64,000 nucleotides of DNA from Streptomyces umbrinus. GTDB taxonomy: Bacteria; Actinomycetota; Actinomycetes; Streptomycetales; Streptomycetaceae. A program made the position numbers and the translations under genes. Shown here piece after piece: positions 25,140-34,828 of the stretch. Below the pieces are notes generated by a model, which did not search any database, was not told where the DNA came from, and saw only the letters and a list, made by a program, of their open reading frames with translations. Location of the stretch: NCBI RefSeq assembly GCF_030817415.1, contig NZ_JAUSZI010000002.1, positions 11,569,501-11,633,500 on the forward strand. The letters are read 5' to 3'. The stretch's first letter is position 1. Each line of letters opens with the position of its first letter.

Positions 25140-25460
25140 ATGACCCCCTGGAGCAACGAGAACCTCAGTTCCCGCGCCTACGCCGACCCCTACGCCGCTC
25201 CGGACCCCCATGACGACACCTGGCCGACGCCCGTCCAAGCCGGTGATGACCTGGACTATTTCCTGCCGCCGCCCAACCCGGCCGAACGCCTCGGCCGCGT
25301 CCTCGCCCCGCGCGATGAGCGGCGCCTTGCCCTGAACGTGGCCCTCACCGCCGCCGGTATCCCGCCGATGCCGGAAGACCGTGCGGTCATCGACCAGCTC
25401 AGCGCCCTACCTGCAGACGTCAACACCGTCCTCCAGCGCTGGCTGCACCACACCCTGTGA
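25140..25460 (+). CDS. Conserved hypothetical protein (106 aa)
   Basis: The ATG at 25140 follows GGGAGACAAAAG. The N-terminus is Pro/Asp-rich and disordered (YADPYAAPDPHDDTWPTPVQ). The C-terminus is helical, with RRLALNVALTAAGIPPMPED and VIDQLSALPADVNTVLQRWL. No family name is known to me. Similar small proteins occur in Streptomyces accessory regions. Confidence 0.55.
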   Translation: MTPWSNENLSSRAYADPYAAPDPHDDTWPTPVQAGDDLDYFLPPPNPAERLGRVLAPRDERRLALNVALTAAGIPPMPEDRAVIDQLSALPADVNTVLQRWLHHTL

Positions 25461-25696
25461 ACCCGGAAGAGCCGCCCCCGGCGACGGCGTCCCGCACCCG
25501 CACTGTGAGCCGTGAGTGCGGGACATTGCCCTCACCGGTCAGCGTGGGGTGAAGGTGCGATGTGCCGGTTTGGTGTCAGTGACGGGGTGTCAGATAGTGG
25601 TGTTTGTGCTGGTGGAGTGTTGAGGCCGGGGCGGGGTCACTGACGTGGGGTGGTGTCTGTTGCCGTCGCAGACACCATCCGGCCTGACCAGCCCGG

Positions 25697-26158
25697 TCAC
25701 ATCAGACGGCCCACCGGATTCCCGCCGGGATCGTCTGCCAGCACGACCGCGGCTTTCACCCGCTTGCCCACCGGCTCGCGCCGCACCTCGAAACTGCGGC
25801 ACACCGCCATCGTGATCTCCAGGCCATGCTGCCCGACCCGGCCCGGATCAGCAGGGCAGGCCGCCGGCGGCGTCGCCTCGGTGTCCCACACGCTGATCTC
25901 CACCGCGCCGTCGCTGACCTCCAGGTCCAGCAGACACGGTCCCGGCGCGTATTTGTAGGTGTTGGTCACCAGCTCGCTGACGACCAGCTGCACCATGCCC
26001 ATCGCACGCTCCGACACCGGGATCCCGTGGACGGCTTGCACCTCGGTCATGAGACCACGGGCAAAATGCCGGGCCACAGCGATCGGCTCGCTGCCGTCAA
26101 AGGCCACGGCAGACAGGATCGGGCGGCTGACCAGCGACTCATATTCGTCTTCGTGCAT
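25697..26158 (-). CDS. RsbW-like anti-sigma ATP-binding protein (HATPase_c_2)
   Basis: The protein has 153 residues from MHEDEYESLVSRPI. GHKL motifs: the N box VVSELVTNTYKYAPGP, the G1 box ISVWDTEATPP and the G2 region GQHGLEITMAVCRSFEVRRE. The N-terminus (AVARHFARGLMTEVQAVHG) matches Streptomyces single-domain anti-sigma kinases. It would bind ATP and may phosphorylate STAS antagonists. It is not adjacent to a sigma or STAS gene, so its partner is unknown. Confidence 0.85.
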   Translation of the reverse strand: MHEDEYESLVSRPILSAVAFDGSEPIAVARHFARGLMTEVQAVHGIPVSERAMGMVQLVVSELVTNTYKYAPGPCLLDLEVSDGAVEISVWDTEATPPAACPADPGRVGQHGLEITMAVCRSFEVRREPVGKRVKAAVVLADDPGGNPVGRLM

Positions 26159-26566
26159 GCCCCAGCCACACCGCCACCTCGTCCTGAGCAACCCGGTAAC
26201 GACCCCGGATACCCTCGAACCGGCACCGCACACCAGGACCCTATGTCCCCTCTCGCTGCAGGCGAGGCAGTCCCGCTCAATCCGAGGCATCAACTCGGGT
26301 TGCCTCCGATTCAGCGAGGAACCGCAGGTCGCCGGTCAGCTGAGCCGTGTAACGCCTTGACCATCTGCTCGTTGTCCTGGACGGAAGGGGAGCCTCCGGG
26401 GCTTCCACCGCTCGCCTAAGCGAGCGGGTTCTTTCGGCTCGCCGTACACCAAACCTCCGAGAGGGGGCGGCGGCCGAAAGGACCTTGGCAAAGGGCCCAC
26501 ACCTGAGAGGGTGCGGGCCCTGTGCCGTTTGGTTCAGGGAGCGAGATGACCGTCGCAAGGTCGTTC
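26159..26566. other. Intergenic region, no gene recognised
   Basis: About 400 bases upstream of the ATP-binding gene. Nothing recognisable. Confidence 0.35.
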
Positions 26567-26710
26567 TCAGTGTGGGGTGAAGGCGTCGACCCTCAGGGTG
26601 CCGTTGTCGTTCATGCGAACCCGGGCGGCGAGCTGGGCAAGGACCTGCTCCGGCTCAAGGCCGGTGCGGACGGCAATCGCGCGCAGCCGGCGGCTGGTGT
26701 CGGCGGGCAG
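26567..26710 (-). repeat. Diverged 144-bp copy of the 3' end of the gene at 21884-22414
   Basis: It aligns without gaps to 21884-22027 with about 15 differences, including the last ~48 codons and stop. The copy has lost the rest of the gene. It is a remnant of a paralogue or a partial duplication. A shorter echo (CAGCGTGGGGTGAAGG) occurs near 25540. Confidence 0.85.
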
Positions 26711-26762
26711 ACAGACCGAAAGCAGAGAAAAACCTACATGTCGTACCTGCCAGGCCCGTGTC

Positions 26763-27224
26763 TCAGGCCGTGCCGTACACGGTGCCGCACTGCGACTTAT
26801 CGCCCTTCACCGCGCAGACCTGGACGACTATCGGGGTTCCTTCCGCGATGTTGCCAGTCTTCCAACCCGAGGCGTAGTACGCCGAGTGCCCTCGTGACGT
26901 GGCCATGCGGTAACCGGCTCCGCCGCTCTGTGCCATCGCTTCTGCCTCGATTCCCCAGCCGTCGCCGAGAATGTCCCGAACCTGCAGGGCATCTCCTGGA
27001 ATGGCCGGGCTGACAGTGTTGTCGGGGTCGGCGTTCCAGTCTGCGAAACCCGCACGTGTGTGGTTGTTGTAGACCCCGATGCTGAAGCTCTTGCCGTCCC
27101 TGTCGACATCGAACGTGAAGTTGGGGTCGGCTGCAGCAGCGCTCTCCGCACCCGTGATTATGGCAGCGCCGGTCAGGCTCAGGACGGCCACTGAAGCACC
27201 CAGGAACCGCTTGAAGGTACGCAC
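26763..27224 (-). CDS. Secreted protein with Sec signal peptide
   Basis: The protein has 153 residues starting at GTG 27224 (VRTFKRFLGASVAVLSLTGA). Signal cleavage is likely after ESAAAA. The mature domain begins DPNFTFDVDRDGKSFSIGVY and is beta-rich with DGWGIEAEAMAQSGGAGYRM and a pair of Cys (VQVCAVKGDKSQCGTVYG) that could form a disulfide. The family is unknown. It is probably a small extracellular protein. Confidence 0.7.
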   Translation of the reverse strand: MRTFKRFLGASVAVLSLTGAAIITGAESAAAADPNFTFDVDRDGKSFSIGVYNNHTRAGFADWNADPDNTVSPAIPGDALQVRDILGDGWGIEAEAMAQSGGAGYRMATSRGHSAYYASGWKTGNIAEGTPIVVQVCAVKGDKSQCGTVYGTA

Positions 27225-27539
27225 TGTAAATGATCTCCCGTAATGACGAGCGCCCTGGTCAAGGACGCGACGACTGGGGGGCGTCGACATGCGCGTCTTA
27301 CGATCCCCCTCGGGGCGATCATACGATGTGATTGAACCGCTCCGAGAGGAATAACTCGGTGACGGCCCTGGCCAGCCGCAGAGCCAACACAACTATGTGC
27401 GAAGCGGATTGGCCAATTATCCCGGCGTCGGGCGTGTGCACTGCGGCCGACGTGGCCGCGCACGCGGGCAGCATGGCGAAGGCCAGAGGTAGGCGCCAAG
27501 CTGCCCTGCGGGCCTTCGACATCGCCTTCGACGGCCGAC
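27225..27539. other. Intergenic stretch
   Basis: About 315 bases. It contains the upstream region of the secreted protein. Short frames are not convincing. Confidence 0.35.
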
Positions 27540-27812
27540 TTACAGCCGGCCGCCGCTAAAGAAATCCGACCGAGTCCCACCGTTCGCTACACAGACCCGC
27601 GCGACGTTCTCCGGCGGCAGGGTGTCCTTCGGCGGCGCGACGTTCTCCGTCGGCATCGTGTCCTTCGCCCACGCGACGGGGCCAGCCCCTGAAGGGCTTT
27701 TCGATGCCTTCGGCACCCACTCCCCAAGAGGTTGTCCTTCCCTCCACTTGGCTGTCCGCAAATCCGTAGCCCGCGGGAGGCGAAATCCACCAGGAGGCCT
27801 GCGGATGCACAC
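27540..27812 (-). other. Possible gene fragment with 12-residue repeats
   Basis: One minus-strand frame encodes AKDTMPTENVAP followed by PKDTLPPENVAR, two similar 12-residue units. They reflect a diverged ~36-bp direct repeat at about 27600-27672. The repeat reads as protein-like (Thr/Pro/Glu/Asn) and ends shortly before a stop. The upstream part of the frame is Arg-rich and doubtful, so this may be the tail of a lost gene. Confidence 0.3.
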
Positions 27813-27818
27813 CGCGCT

Positions 27819-28237
27819 CTACCAGCGCATGCCGAGATCATCGAGTGTTGCCCGGCGTTCCGGGCTCAGCTTCGCGGCCCGCTTGCGGGTGTTGTCGAGC
27901 CATGCCCCAAGCTTCACGGCCTCCTGCTCACCCTCCCCGCCACCGTTCACGTCGATCAGTTCGACGTGCTTACGAGCGGCCGCAGGTGCCCTTCGCGTGC
28001 GTGGAACTGGCGGGCGGATGCGAAGTCGGTGTTCCACCGCTCATCCTGCGACCGCCGTACCGGCCCGAGCGTCTGGCCCTCTGCGGGCGGTTCGATACCG
28101 AGGGTCTCCAGCAGGTACCGCTGCGCGGGCATCAACTTGTCCCACCCGGCCCGCTGCGCGGCGATCCACACCCCGAGGTCCTCGCCCTGGACGACCAGCT
28201 CGCCCTCCCCCGCCGGGAGGCTGCCGCCAGCCTTCAC
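27819..28237 (-). pseudogene. Helicase-associated-domain remnant, frameshifted
   Basis: The first frame (27956-28237) gives GEDLGVWIAAQRAGWDKLMP and LETLGIEPPAEGQT then RWNTDFASARQFHAREGHLR. After a shift the second frame gives HVELIDVNGGGEGE and LGAWLDNTRKRAAKLSPERR with DDLGMRW at the stop. These are helicase-associated domain units that sit at the C-terminus of Streptomyces DEAD/DEAH helicases. The helicase body is absent. It is a tail-only relic. Confidence 0.75.
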
Positions 28238-28701
28238 GTGAGTGAGGGCTGGCGGCCTGTGCTCGCGGTCGCGGATCAGCGTAGTGCCTGCCGTCGTCGG
28301 CGTGTTGAGTGGATCGAACGCAGCGAAACGTCACTGCCGTTGGCGGTCAGCCATGAAGGGCAGGCGGTCGGCTGGTTCGAGTTCCAGAGGACCCAGCGCC
28401 GGTGGTCCTTGCGGTGCCGCGTCTCGCCGATGCGTTACGGGGCGGCGAAGGTCCACGGCCCACGCACAGCGGATCCGTGGACCTGGATGGTCATGGCGTC
28501 CGTCCCGCCCTGCGGAGGATCCTCGGCGCGCCTGGAAGCGGCGAACTGTGGCAGGGAGCGATCCCGCCGGGGTTGAGCACCGGGCTCAGGAACTGGGTAG
28601 GGTGCGGTTCCTTTCGAGGGATAGCTGAGCTGGGAAGACGCTGATTGACGTGTAGGCGGTGCCGTCGTACTTCTACCGTGGCGAGGTGGAGGTGGGGCGC
28701 C
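28238..28701. other. Unassigned stretch, no convincing gene
   Basis: About 460 bases with several open frames and no domain that I recognise. Confidence 0.3.
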
Positions 28702-29226
28702 ATGGTGTCGTTGCCGGAAGAGCTCCAGGCGCGGGAGGCCGCGGCTCGACAGCGGGTCGAAGAGCTGCAGGCCGAGGCTGCGGAGTTGGCTGTCCGGCTG
28801 GAGAAGGCACGGGCTGATCTGTCGCGGTTGGAGATCACGCGGGAGACCGTCGCGCAGGTACTGGCGGAGTTGTCGGCCGCGGAGCAAGCGCCGGAGGTAG
28901 AGGCGCGCGATGCGCCGGAACCCAAGGCGCCGGCGCCTCACGGCATCGGGGTGATGGCCGTGCCGCCGTGGCGGGAGGGCCTGGTCGTTCAAGTGCTGCC
29001 GGACGTGTACCGGGACATCGTAGAGATCGTCGCTGATGCTCAGGGTCCGTTGCAGGCCAAGCAGATCGTGCCGCGGATCGGGCTGGAGGCCACCACGGCG
29101 AAGATCGAGGGGACACGGGGAAAGCTGAAGCGTCTGGTGGAGCGGGGCTGGCTGGACGAGGACGCACCGGGACGGTTCACCCTCGCCCGACATGACGGGG
29201 ACGCCGACCACGTCAACTCCCGGTGA
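28702..29226 (+). CDS. Coiled-coil plus winged-helix protein (174 aa)
   Basis: The N-terminal ~60 residues are a coiled coil (LPEELQAREAAARQRVEELQ then AEAAELAVRLEKARADLSRL). A Pro/Ala linker leads to a C-terminal winged helix (VYRDIVEIVADAQGPLQAKQ, TRGKLKRLVERGWLDEDAPG). Proteins of this type recur in Streptomyces next to transposable elements. A truncated relative sits at 38485-38735. The stop is at the edge of the following ISKra4 element. It may be a resident DNA-binding accessory protein (inference). Confidence 0.65.
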   Translation: MVSLPEELQAREAAARQRVEELQAEAAELAVRLEKARADLSRLEITRETVAQVLAELSAAEQAPEVEARDAPEPKAPAPHGIGVMAVPPWREGLVVQVLPDVYRDIVEIVADAQGPLQAKQIVPRIGLEATTAKIEGTRGKLKRLVERGWLDEDAPGRFTLARHDGDADHVNSR

Positions 29227-29229
29227 CCA

Positions 29230-29298
29230 AGGGGCTCTTCTCCGTAGATTCGAAGGTGCCAACCGAACGAACCGCAAAAAGAGCCGAAGAAGAGCCCC
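29230..29298. repeat. Inverted repeat before the ISKra4 transposase
   Basis: GGGGCTCTTCT (29230-29240) is the reverse complement of AGAAGAGCCCC (29288-29298). It spans the leader of the transposase gene and may be the element's terminal structure or a regulatory hairpin. No matching right end was found. Confidence 0.6.
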
Positions 29299-29300
29299 AG

Positions 29301-30839
29301 ATGGAACCCTATGACGCCTTATCCCGGCCTGATGAGTATGCCGCCTCCCGTGGCGCCTTCGAACGCCTCGTCTCGACGCTGGCCGACGACCCGGCGCAAA
29401 GCATGGCCCACGACGAGCTGGAGGAACTGCTCGAACAGCAAGGACGGGAGCTGCTGCGGCAGTTGATGCAGGATCACCTCGATGCGCGGGCGAGGACGGA
29501 AGAAGCGGCGGCCCGCATCAACGCAGGGCAACCGGCGGTGCGCGGGCCGGAAGGACAGACGCGGACCTGGCGGGAGAGCAACCACCCCCGCTGGCTGACC
29601 TGCGTGTTCGGGCCCGTCCGGGTGAACAGGATCGCCTATCGCGGCCGGGGCGTGTCCAACGTGCACCCGGCGGACGAAGCGTTGTCGCTGCCTGCTGGCC
29701 GACACTCCCGCGGCCTGGCCCGGCTCGCGGTCCTGGAAGCGGTCCGCGGCTCGTTCGACCAGGCCCAGCAAGCGATCGAGCGACGCTGCGGAAGAGTGCT
29801 GGGCAAGCGCCGTCTCGAAGAGCTGGTGGTCGCCGCGGCCGTCGACATCGCCGCCTACTACACGGTGAAGATCCCCACCCCCTGCACCCGCGAGATGCCG
29901 CTGGTCCTCCAGGTCGACGGCAAGGGCGTGGTGATGCGCCCCGAAGCCCTGCGCGAAGCCACCCGCCGGGCCGCGGCCAAGAGTGCGGCGGCCGGACGGC
30001 GCGGACGCCTGGCTCCCGGAGAGAAACCCAACCGCAAGCGCATGGCGACGGTGGCCTGCGTCTTCGACACCGCGCCCGCCCCGCGTCGACCGCACGACAT
30101 CGTGCATCCGCCCGGCGGCCGCAGCGAGAACCGGCCCGCAAGGCCGGGCCCGACAGCACAGCACAAATGGTGCACCGCCTCAGTGATCCATCCCCCAGAA
30201 CGCGTCGTCGCCGACGCCTTCGACCAGGCCGAGGCCCGCGACCCGCAGCAGCTGCGGGACTGGATCGTGCTCGTCGACGGCGCCCGCCACCAACTCGACC
30301 TGATCCAAGCCGAAGCCACCCGCCGCAACATCCGCCTCAACGTCCTGCTCGACTTCGTCCACGTCGCCGAGTACTGCTGGACGGCCGCACACGCCTTCCA
30401 CCCGCCCGGCAGCCGCAAGGCCGAGACCTGGGCCGCAGACAAACTCACCGCGATCCTCGCCGGACACGCGGAGCGCGCCGCCACCGAGATGACCGCCCAG
30501 GCCAAAGCCGAACAGCTTCCCGCCGCCCGCCGCGAGGCAATCACCACCTGCCACCGCTACCTCACCGGCCACATCGACCAGCTCCACTACGACACCGCCC
30601 TCGCAGCCGGCTGGCCCATCGCCACCGGCGCCGTCGAAGGCGCATGCCGCCACCTGATCGCCGACCGCCTCGACATCACCGGCGCCCGCTGGGGACTCGA
30701 CGGCGCCGAAGCCATCCTCCGACTCCGCGCACTGATCACGAACGGCGACTTCGAGGACTACTGGACCTTCCACGCGGCCCGTGAACACCAACGCCTCTAC
30801 CCCGCCCCCGACCAGCAGAAGTACAACCTCACTGCTTGA
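29301..30839 (+). CDS. ISKra4-family transposase
   Basis: The protein has 512 residues from MEPYDALSRPDEYAASRGAF. ISKra4 features: a helical N-terminus with ELEELLEQQGRELLRQLMQD; FGPVRVNRIAYRGRGVSNVH; LPLVLQVDGKGVVMRPEAL-like catalytic Asp in EMPLVLQVDGKGVVMRPEAL; DWIVLVDGARHQLDLIQAEA; NVLLDFVHVAEYCWTAAHAF; and TGAVEGACRHLIADRLDITG. It appears full length. The element's right end could not be delimited. Confidence 0.9.
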   Translation: MEPYDALSRPDEYAASRGAFERLVSTLADDPAQSMAHDELEELLEQQGRELLRQLMQDHLDARARTEEAAARINAGQPAVRGPEGQTRTWRESNHPRWLTCVFGPVRVNRIAYRGRGVSNVHPADEALSLPAGRHSRGLARLAVLEAVRGSFDQAQQAIERRCGRVLGKRRLEELVVAAAVDIAAYYTVKIPTPCTREMPLVLQVDGKGVVMRPEALREATRRAAAKSAAAGRRGRLAPGEKPNRKRMATVACVFDTAPAPRRPHDIVHPPGGRSENRPARPGPTAQHKWCTASVIHPPERVVADAFDQAEARDPQQLRDWIVLVDGARHQLDLIQAEATRRNIRLNVLLDFVHVAEYCWTAAHAFHPPGSRKAETWAADKLTAILAGHAERAATEMTAQAKAEQLPAARREAITTCHRYLTGHIDQLHYDTALAAGWPIATGAVEGACRHLIADRLDITGARWGLDGAEAILRLRALITNGDFEDYWTFHAAREHQRLYPAPDQQKYNLTA

Positions 30840-30853
30840 TCCCGACCGTCACT

Positions 30854-31410
30854 TCAGAGGATCCGCACCCAACTGGGTATGGCGATGCGGGCCCAGACTG
30901 TTTTTCCGTGGGGGCCGGGTGCGCAGTAGCCCCACTGGCTGGTCAGGGCGTCCACGATGAGTAGTCCCCGTCCGGTCTCGGCCAGGTGGTCGGGGCAGCG
31001 GCGTGCTGGGGGGCGGGGCTGGGATCGACGACGGCGCATACGACGGCGCCGCCCGTGCGGACCATGCCCAGCCATGCCTTGGTGTCCGCGTCGCCTGCTC
31101 CGGCCAGCGCGTGGCGGATGGCGTTGGCGGCGAGTTCGCCGACCACCGTCGTCATGTCGTCGGCGAACGGGCCCAGGCCCCAGTCGCTGATGGTCTCGCG
31201 GACGAAGTGGCGGACGCTTTTGAGACTGGCGGCATTGCAGGTGAAGGCGCGGGCGGCGAATCCTGCCGCACTGATTCCCAGGGCAAGTCCCCAGTCCGGC
31301 GCGGCAGGTGGGGTCAGAGTGGTGCTCTGGAGGGGGCTGCTGTCGGTGGAGGAGAGCGGGATCGGGATTCCCGTGGCCCGGCTCAGTGCTGTGGCCGCAT
31401 GTATCGCCAC
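30854..31410 (-). pseudogene. Frameshifted RsbW-like ATP-binding protein
   Basis: From the ATG at 31410 the frame gives VRHFVRETISDWGLGPFADD and the N box TTVVGELAANAIRHALAGAG, then VVCAVVDPSPAPQHAAAPTT. The rest of the GHKL fold (ETGRGLLIVDALTSQWGYCA, then KTVWARIAI) continues in another frame from about 30985. One frameshift splits the gene. The gene abuts the IS701 remnant on one side and the ISKra4 element on the other. Confidence 0.8.
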
Positions 31411-32771
31411 TGTTCATCCCCCCGGAAGACGTCCAGTACCTGACGGGGCTGCTGGCGCCGCGGGAGCGGAACAAGACGATCACCTGCCTGGCAGGAGCTG
31501 AGCCGGTGGCCGGCGCGGGGATGCCGGGGGTGCAGCGGCTGCAGTTCTTCCTGTCCGAGTCCCCATGGGAGGCCGAGCAGATCAACGGCCGGCGGCTTGA
31601 GCTGCTGCGCGGGCAGTCGGCGACGGCTCCGCATGACGGCGGGGTCATCGTGATCGACGACTCCGGGGACCGCAAGGCTGGCACGGCCACCGCCAACGTG
31701 GGCCGGCAGTGGCTGGGCCGGTTGGGCAAGACGGACAACGGCATCGTCACGGTGACCACGGTGTGGACCGACGGCCGTGTGTACTACCCGCTGCACGCGA
31801 CTCCTTACACACCCGCCCACCACTTCGCCCGCGCCCGGTCCGACCCGGCTTTCCGTACGAAACCGCAGCTGGCCGCTGCTCTGGCGGTCCGCGGGAAGGA
31901 GGCGGGCTTCGGCTGCCGGGCAGTGGTCGCCGACTGCGCCTACTTAAGTCAGTGACACCTGGTACCTCGCACTGCGCGAGGCCGGCCTGGCCTACGTGGT
32001 CGCGCTCAAGCCTCACCGCGGCACCTGGGCCCCGGCCGGCCAGCCGCACACCCCCATCGACGCCGCACACGCCCTGACCTGGAAGAACGCAGACCACCCC
32101 GGTGACTGGGCACCCGTGGAGCGTCACTTCCGCGACGGGCACACCGAGACCTGGTGGGCCGCCGATGCCCGACTGGGCGGTTACGGCCCTGACTCACCCT
32201 GCCGGCTGGTCGTGGCCACCACCGATCCAGCCACCCTGCCGGAGAAGGCCACCTGGCACCTGGCCACCAACCTGCCCCACCCCAACGCAGCCTGCACCGC
32301 CACCAGCCCACACCCGCCGGCGACCTCGCCGAGATCGTCCGCCTCTACGGCCTGCGACCGTGGATCGAGCAGAGCTACAAACAGGTCAAGGACGAACTCG
32401 GCTGGGCCGACTTCCAAGTACGTTCCGACCGCGCCATCCGCCGACACCAGACACTGGTGAACTGCGCCTTCTCCTTCTGCTGGGACCAATGGTTCGCCCC
32501 ACCCGGCCCCGTGGATGCCACCGCGCCGGACCCGTGCCCCAACGAGGGGCCAGAGAGGGGGCTCAGCCCCGTCCCACCAGCACCAACAGCCCTGCTGGCC
32601 CAGGGCCTTACGGGCGATCCGTTCCTGGCTCACCCCCGCCGTCACTCTCAACCGATGGTGGCGAGCCTGGACGGACAAGGACCCACCCTCCGAACTCCGG
32701 GCCCTGATCGACGTAGTCACCACCGGACACGGCATTGACCTCTACACGCCGGATTTAACGAACTACCGGTA
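31405..32771 (+). pseudogene. IS701-family transposase, N-truncated with two frameshifts
   Basis: The reading starts at LFIPPEDVQYLTGLLAPRER. The first DDE segment is GVIVIDDSGDRKAGTATANV, with GIVTVTTVWTDGRVYYPLHA. At about 31945 an extra base in the TACTTAAGTCAG stretch breaks the frame. It resumes as YLALREAGLAYVVALKPHRG. A second shift near 32313 precedes LAEIVRLYGLRPWIEQSYKQ, VKDELGWADFQVRSDRAIRR. The first ~40 residues are missing. It is inactive. Confidence 0.85.
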
Positions 32772-32779
32772 ACAGGAAC

Positions 32780-33298
32780 ATGCAGGAGGGCCTCGGATTC
32801 CCAATGCGAGAGCGTTCCGACGCTGCCACCTACAGCGTTCCGATCAAGCGCAAGAAGATCGTTCCCACGAAGACGACGGTCCCGGCCAAGCCGTTTCGCC
32901 TGGAACCTGCTCTGGCCGAAGCACACTACGAGGCGGCCCTCGAAGTGCTGCGAAACCAGCGAAACGCGCTGGAGCTGGCTCCGGGCACGAGCGCCAAGAT
33001 GGGAGAGGAGGAGATCCGGAATCTTCTTCTCATCGGACTGAACAGCCACTTCGAGGGCCAAGCTGCCGACGAGGTCTTCAACAACACCGGCAAGACGGAC
33101 ATCCTCATCCGCGTACTGGACACGCTGCGTATCAAGTTCGGACGTATTGATAGTTCCGAAGCGCCGAACACGGGAATGACCGAGCGGATCAGCTCGCGCT
33201 ATCCGCGGCATGGGCGGACGGGTTGTCCTTGCGAAAACCATTGGTGCCCGGCTTGCTCCGCTGATGGACTGACGTCCCGCCGTGAGTCTGCTGTGTGA
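32780..33298 (+). CDS. Truncated restriction-endonuclease-like protein
   Basis: The N-terminal ~115 residues (LAEAHYEAALEVLRNQRNAL, MGEEEIRNLLLIGLNSHFEG, ADEVFNNTGKTDILIR) match the helical region leading into a PD-(D/E)xK nuclease core. In the family this runs on to an ILIR...ECKFW active site. Here the sequence changes abruptly after TDILIR to unrelated, Arg/Cys-rich residues, so the E-x-K strand is missing. Only the catalytic Asp side remains. It is probably a disabled defence gene. The start follows CAGGAACATGCAGGAGG. Confidence 0.5.
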   Translation: MQEGLGFPMRERSDAATYSVPIKRKKIVPTKTTVPAKPFRLEPALAEAHYEAALEVLRNQRNALELAPGTSAKMGEEEIRNLLLIGLNSHFEGQAADEVFNNTGKTDILIRVLDTLRIKFGRIDSSEAPNTGMTERISSRYPRHGRTGCPCENHWCPACSADGLTSRRESAV

Positions 33299-33312
33299 CG
33301 GAGGCAGTGGTT

Positions 33313-34069
33313 GTGACGGAATATGACGTGCTTGCCGAGGTGTACGAATGGCTCATCTCGGATGCAAAGTTGCCTCCCGCCGAGTTCGCTGCGTCGTTCG
33401 ATGACGTCCTCAGTGTCCTGCCGTCGAACGCTCACGTCCTCGACTGTTCGTGCGGAACCGGACAGTTGGCGGTTGGGCCTCGCCGGTCGTGGCATGCAGG
33501 TTGTCGCAACTGACGCCAGCGAAGCGATGGTTCGCCGGACTGCAGAGCTGTCTGAGGAGTTCGGGGCCTCCGTCCGGGCCGTGCGGGCGAACTGGGAAGA
33601 GTTGCCCGATCATTTCGAGGACGACACGTTCGACATGGTGTTCTGCGTTGGCAACTCGCTTCACCATGCTGCGGGCGCGACAGGCAGGGGTGCTGCTCTG
33701 GAGTCGATGTCACGGCTTCTGCGCCCTGGCGGGCGCTTGGTGCTCACATCCCGCACTTGGGAACTCGTGAGGGCCAGAGGTTCCCGGCTGGACATCAGGG
33801 ACCGACTCATCCGACGAAACGGTCGCGATGCCGTCGTGGTCTACCGCTGGGAGATTGCGCCGCATTGGGAGGATGAGCACCACATCGAGATTGCGATCGC
33901 CCAGGTTGATGCGACTGGGCTGGTTCTTGTCCGCTCGGAACTGCTGTCCTGCTGGCCCTACCGGTACGAGGAACTCGAAGTCGAGCTGCACCGGGTCGGA
34001 CTCCGGACGGAAGTGAGCACGTTCGATCTTGAGGCCGAGAACTACATGGTGGTCGCGAGCAAGGTATAG
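33313..34069 (+). pseudogene. SAM-dependent methyltransferase, single frameshift
   Basis: It starts at a GTG preceded by GGAGG (VTEYDVLAEVYEWLISDAKL). Motif I HVLDCSCGTGQLAVG is followed by a one-base shift near 33470. The reading continues with LAGRGMQVVATDASEAMVRR, TFDMVFCVGNSLHHAAGATG and LLRPGGRLVLTSRTW to the natural stop. The full fold is present across two frames (~250 residues), like small class I methyltransferases of the glycine/sarcosine type. It is either a pseudogene or a sequencing error. Confidence 0.75.
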
Positions 34070-34190
34070 ACACCGGGCTCTCAGTCCCTGGCAGGACCGC
34101 GCGGTTGCTCGCAGGACGCTTGCGCCCTCTCATCGGTGCGGGTTCAGGCGGTCAACGCTACGCCTCGGACGAGGAGTCATGCTGCGTGCA

Positions 34191-34828
34191 TTACGGCGAG
34201 CGGACACGGTGGCCCGCGTAGCGCGCCCAGGGTTCTGCAGCCTTCTCGGCATGCAGGAACGTGACTTGGTGGCTGTACCCGAGGGCATCGGCAACCAGCG
34301 ACGGAGGGCATTCGAGGACGAGTTCGCCAATGGCTCGGTTACGCGCGCCAAGGAGGTTGACGCCGAGATCACGGAGTCGGTCCATGACGGTGTTGGGGTG
34401 TAGGTGGCGGCCGGCGAGGGTGCTAGGGAACATCCAGGGGCTGTCGGTTCCGGCGCCGGTGCGAAGATTGGGACGCGTGGCGAGATGCTCCCTGATGAGC
34501 GACGCGAACGGCTCGGGAACGTCAGTCGGGTGCGTGCCAAACCTGATGCTCATGCCTGGCTCGCTGTCGTCGACGATGCTGGTCGGGAAGGTGACGACCT
34601 TGACGAGCGGCTGGGCGTAGAGCAGCAAAAGCATGCCGGCCACGCGGTAGGGGAGCGACTCACTGGTGCCAGTGAGGAGTTCGTGGATCCAGGCGAGCCG
34701 CTGATCCTGACTCAAAGAACGACTCGTCTTCGCCGCTCGATGCTGAATAGTGACCTGGGTGTTGAGGCGGGACTTCTTCGCGAGCACGAAGAACGTCCGG
34801 ATGTCGGCGTACTCCCTAAAGTGGCTCT
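34191..34828 (-). pseudogene. Integrase-like gene, C-terminal part, cut by ISL3
   Basis: The reading YADIRTFFVLAKKSRLNTQV, SRSLSQDQRLAWIHELLTGT, SLPYRVAGMLLLLYAQPLVK, DLGVNLLGARNRAIGELVLE and DALGYSHQVTFLHAEKAAEP matches a tyrosine-recombinase-like Streptomyces family with degenerate catalytic residues. The gene is interrupted exactly at the left end of the ISL3 element. Its N-terminal part continues at 38097-38480, beyond two inserted ISs. Confidence 0.75.

Noticed and set aside
27319..27522. Minus-strand 67-codon frame with a hydrophobic start, considered as a secreted peptide
   Set aside because: No ribosome-binding site, no cleavage site of quality, and no conserved feature visible.
27600..27680. 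Direct repeats considered as a CRISPR array
   Set aside because: There are only two diverged units and they are contiguous, without spacers or cas genes.
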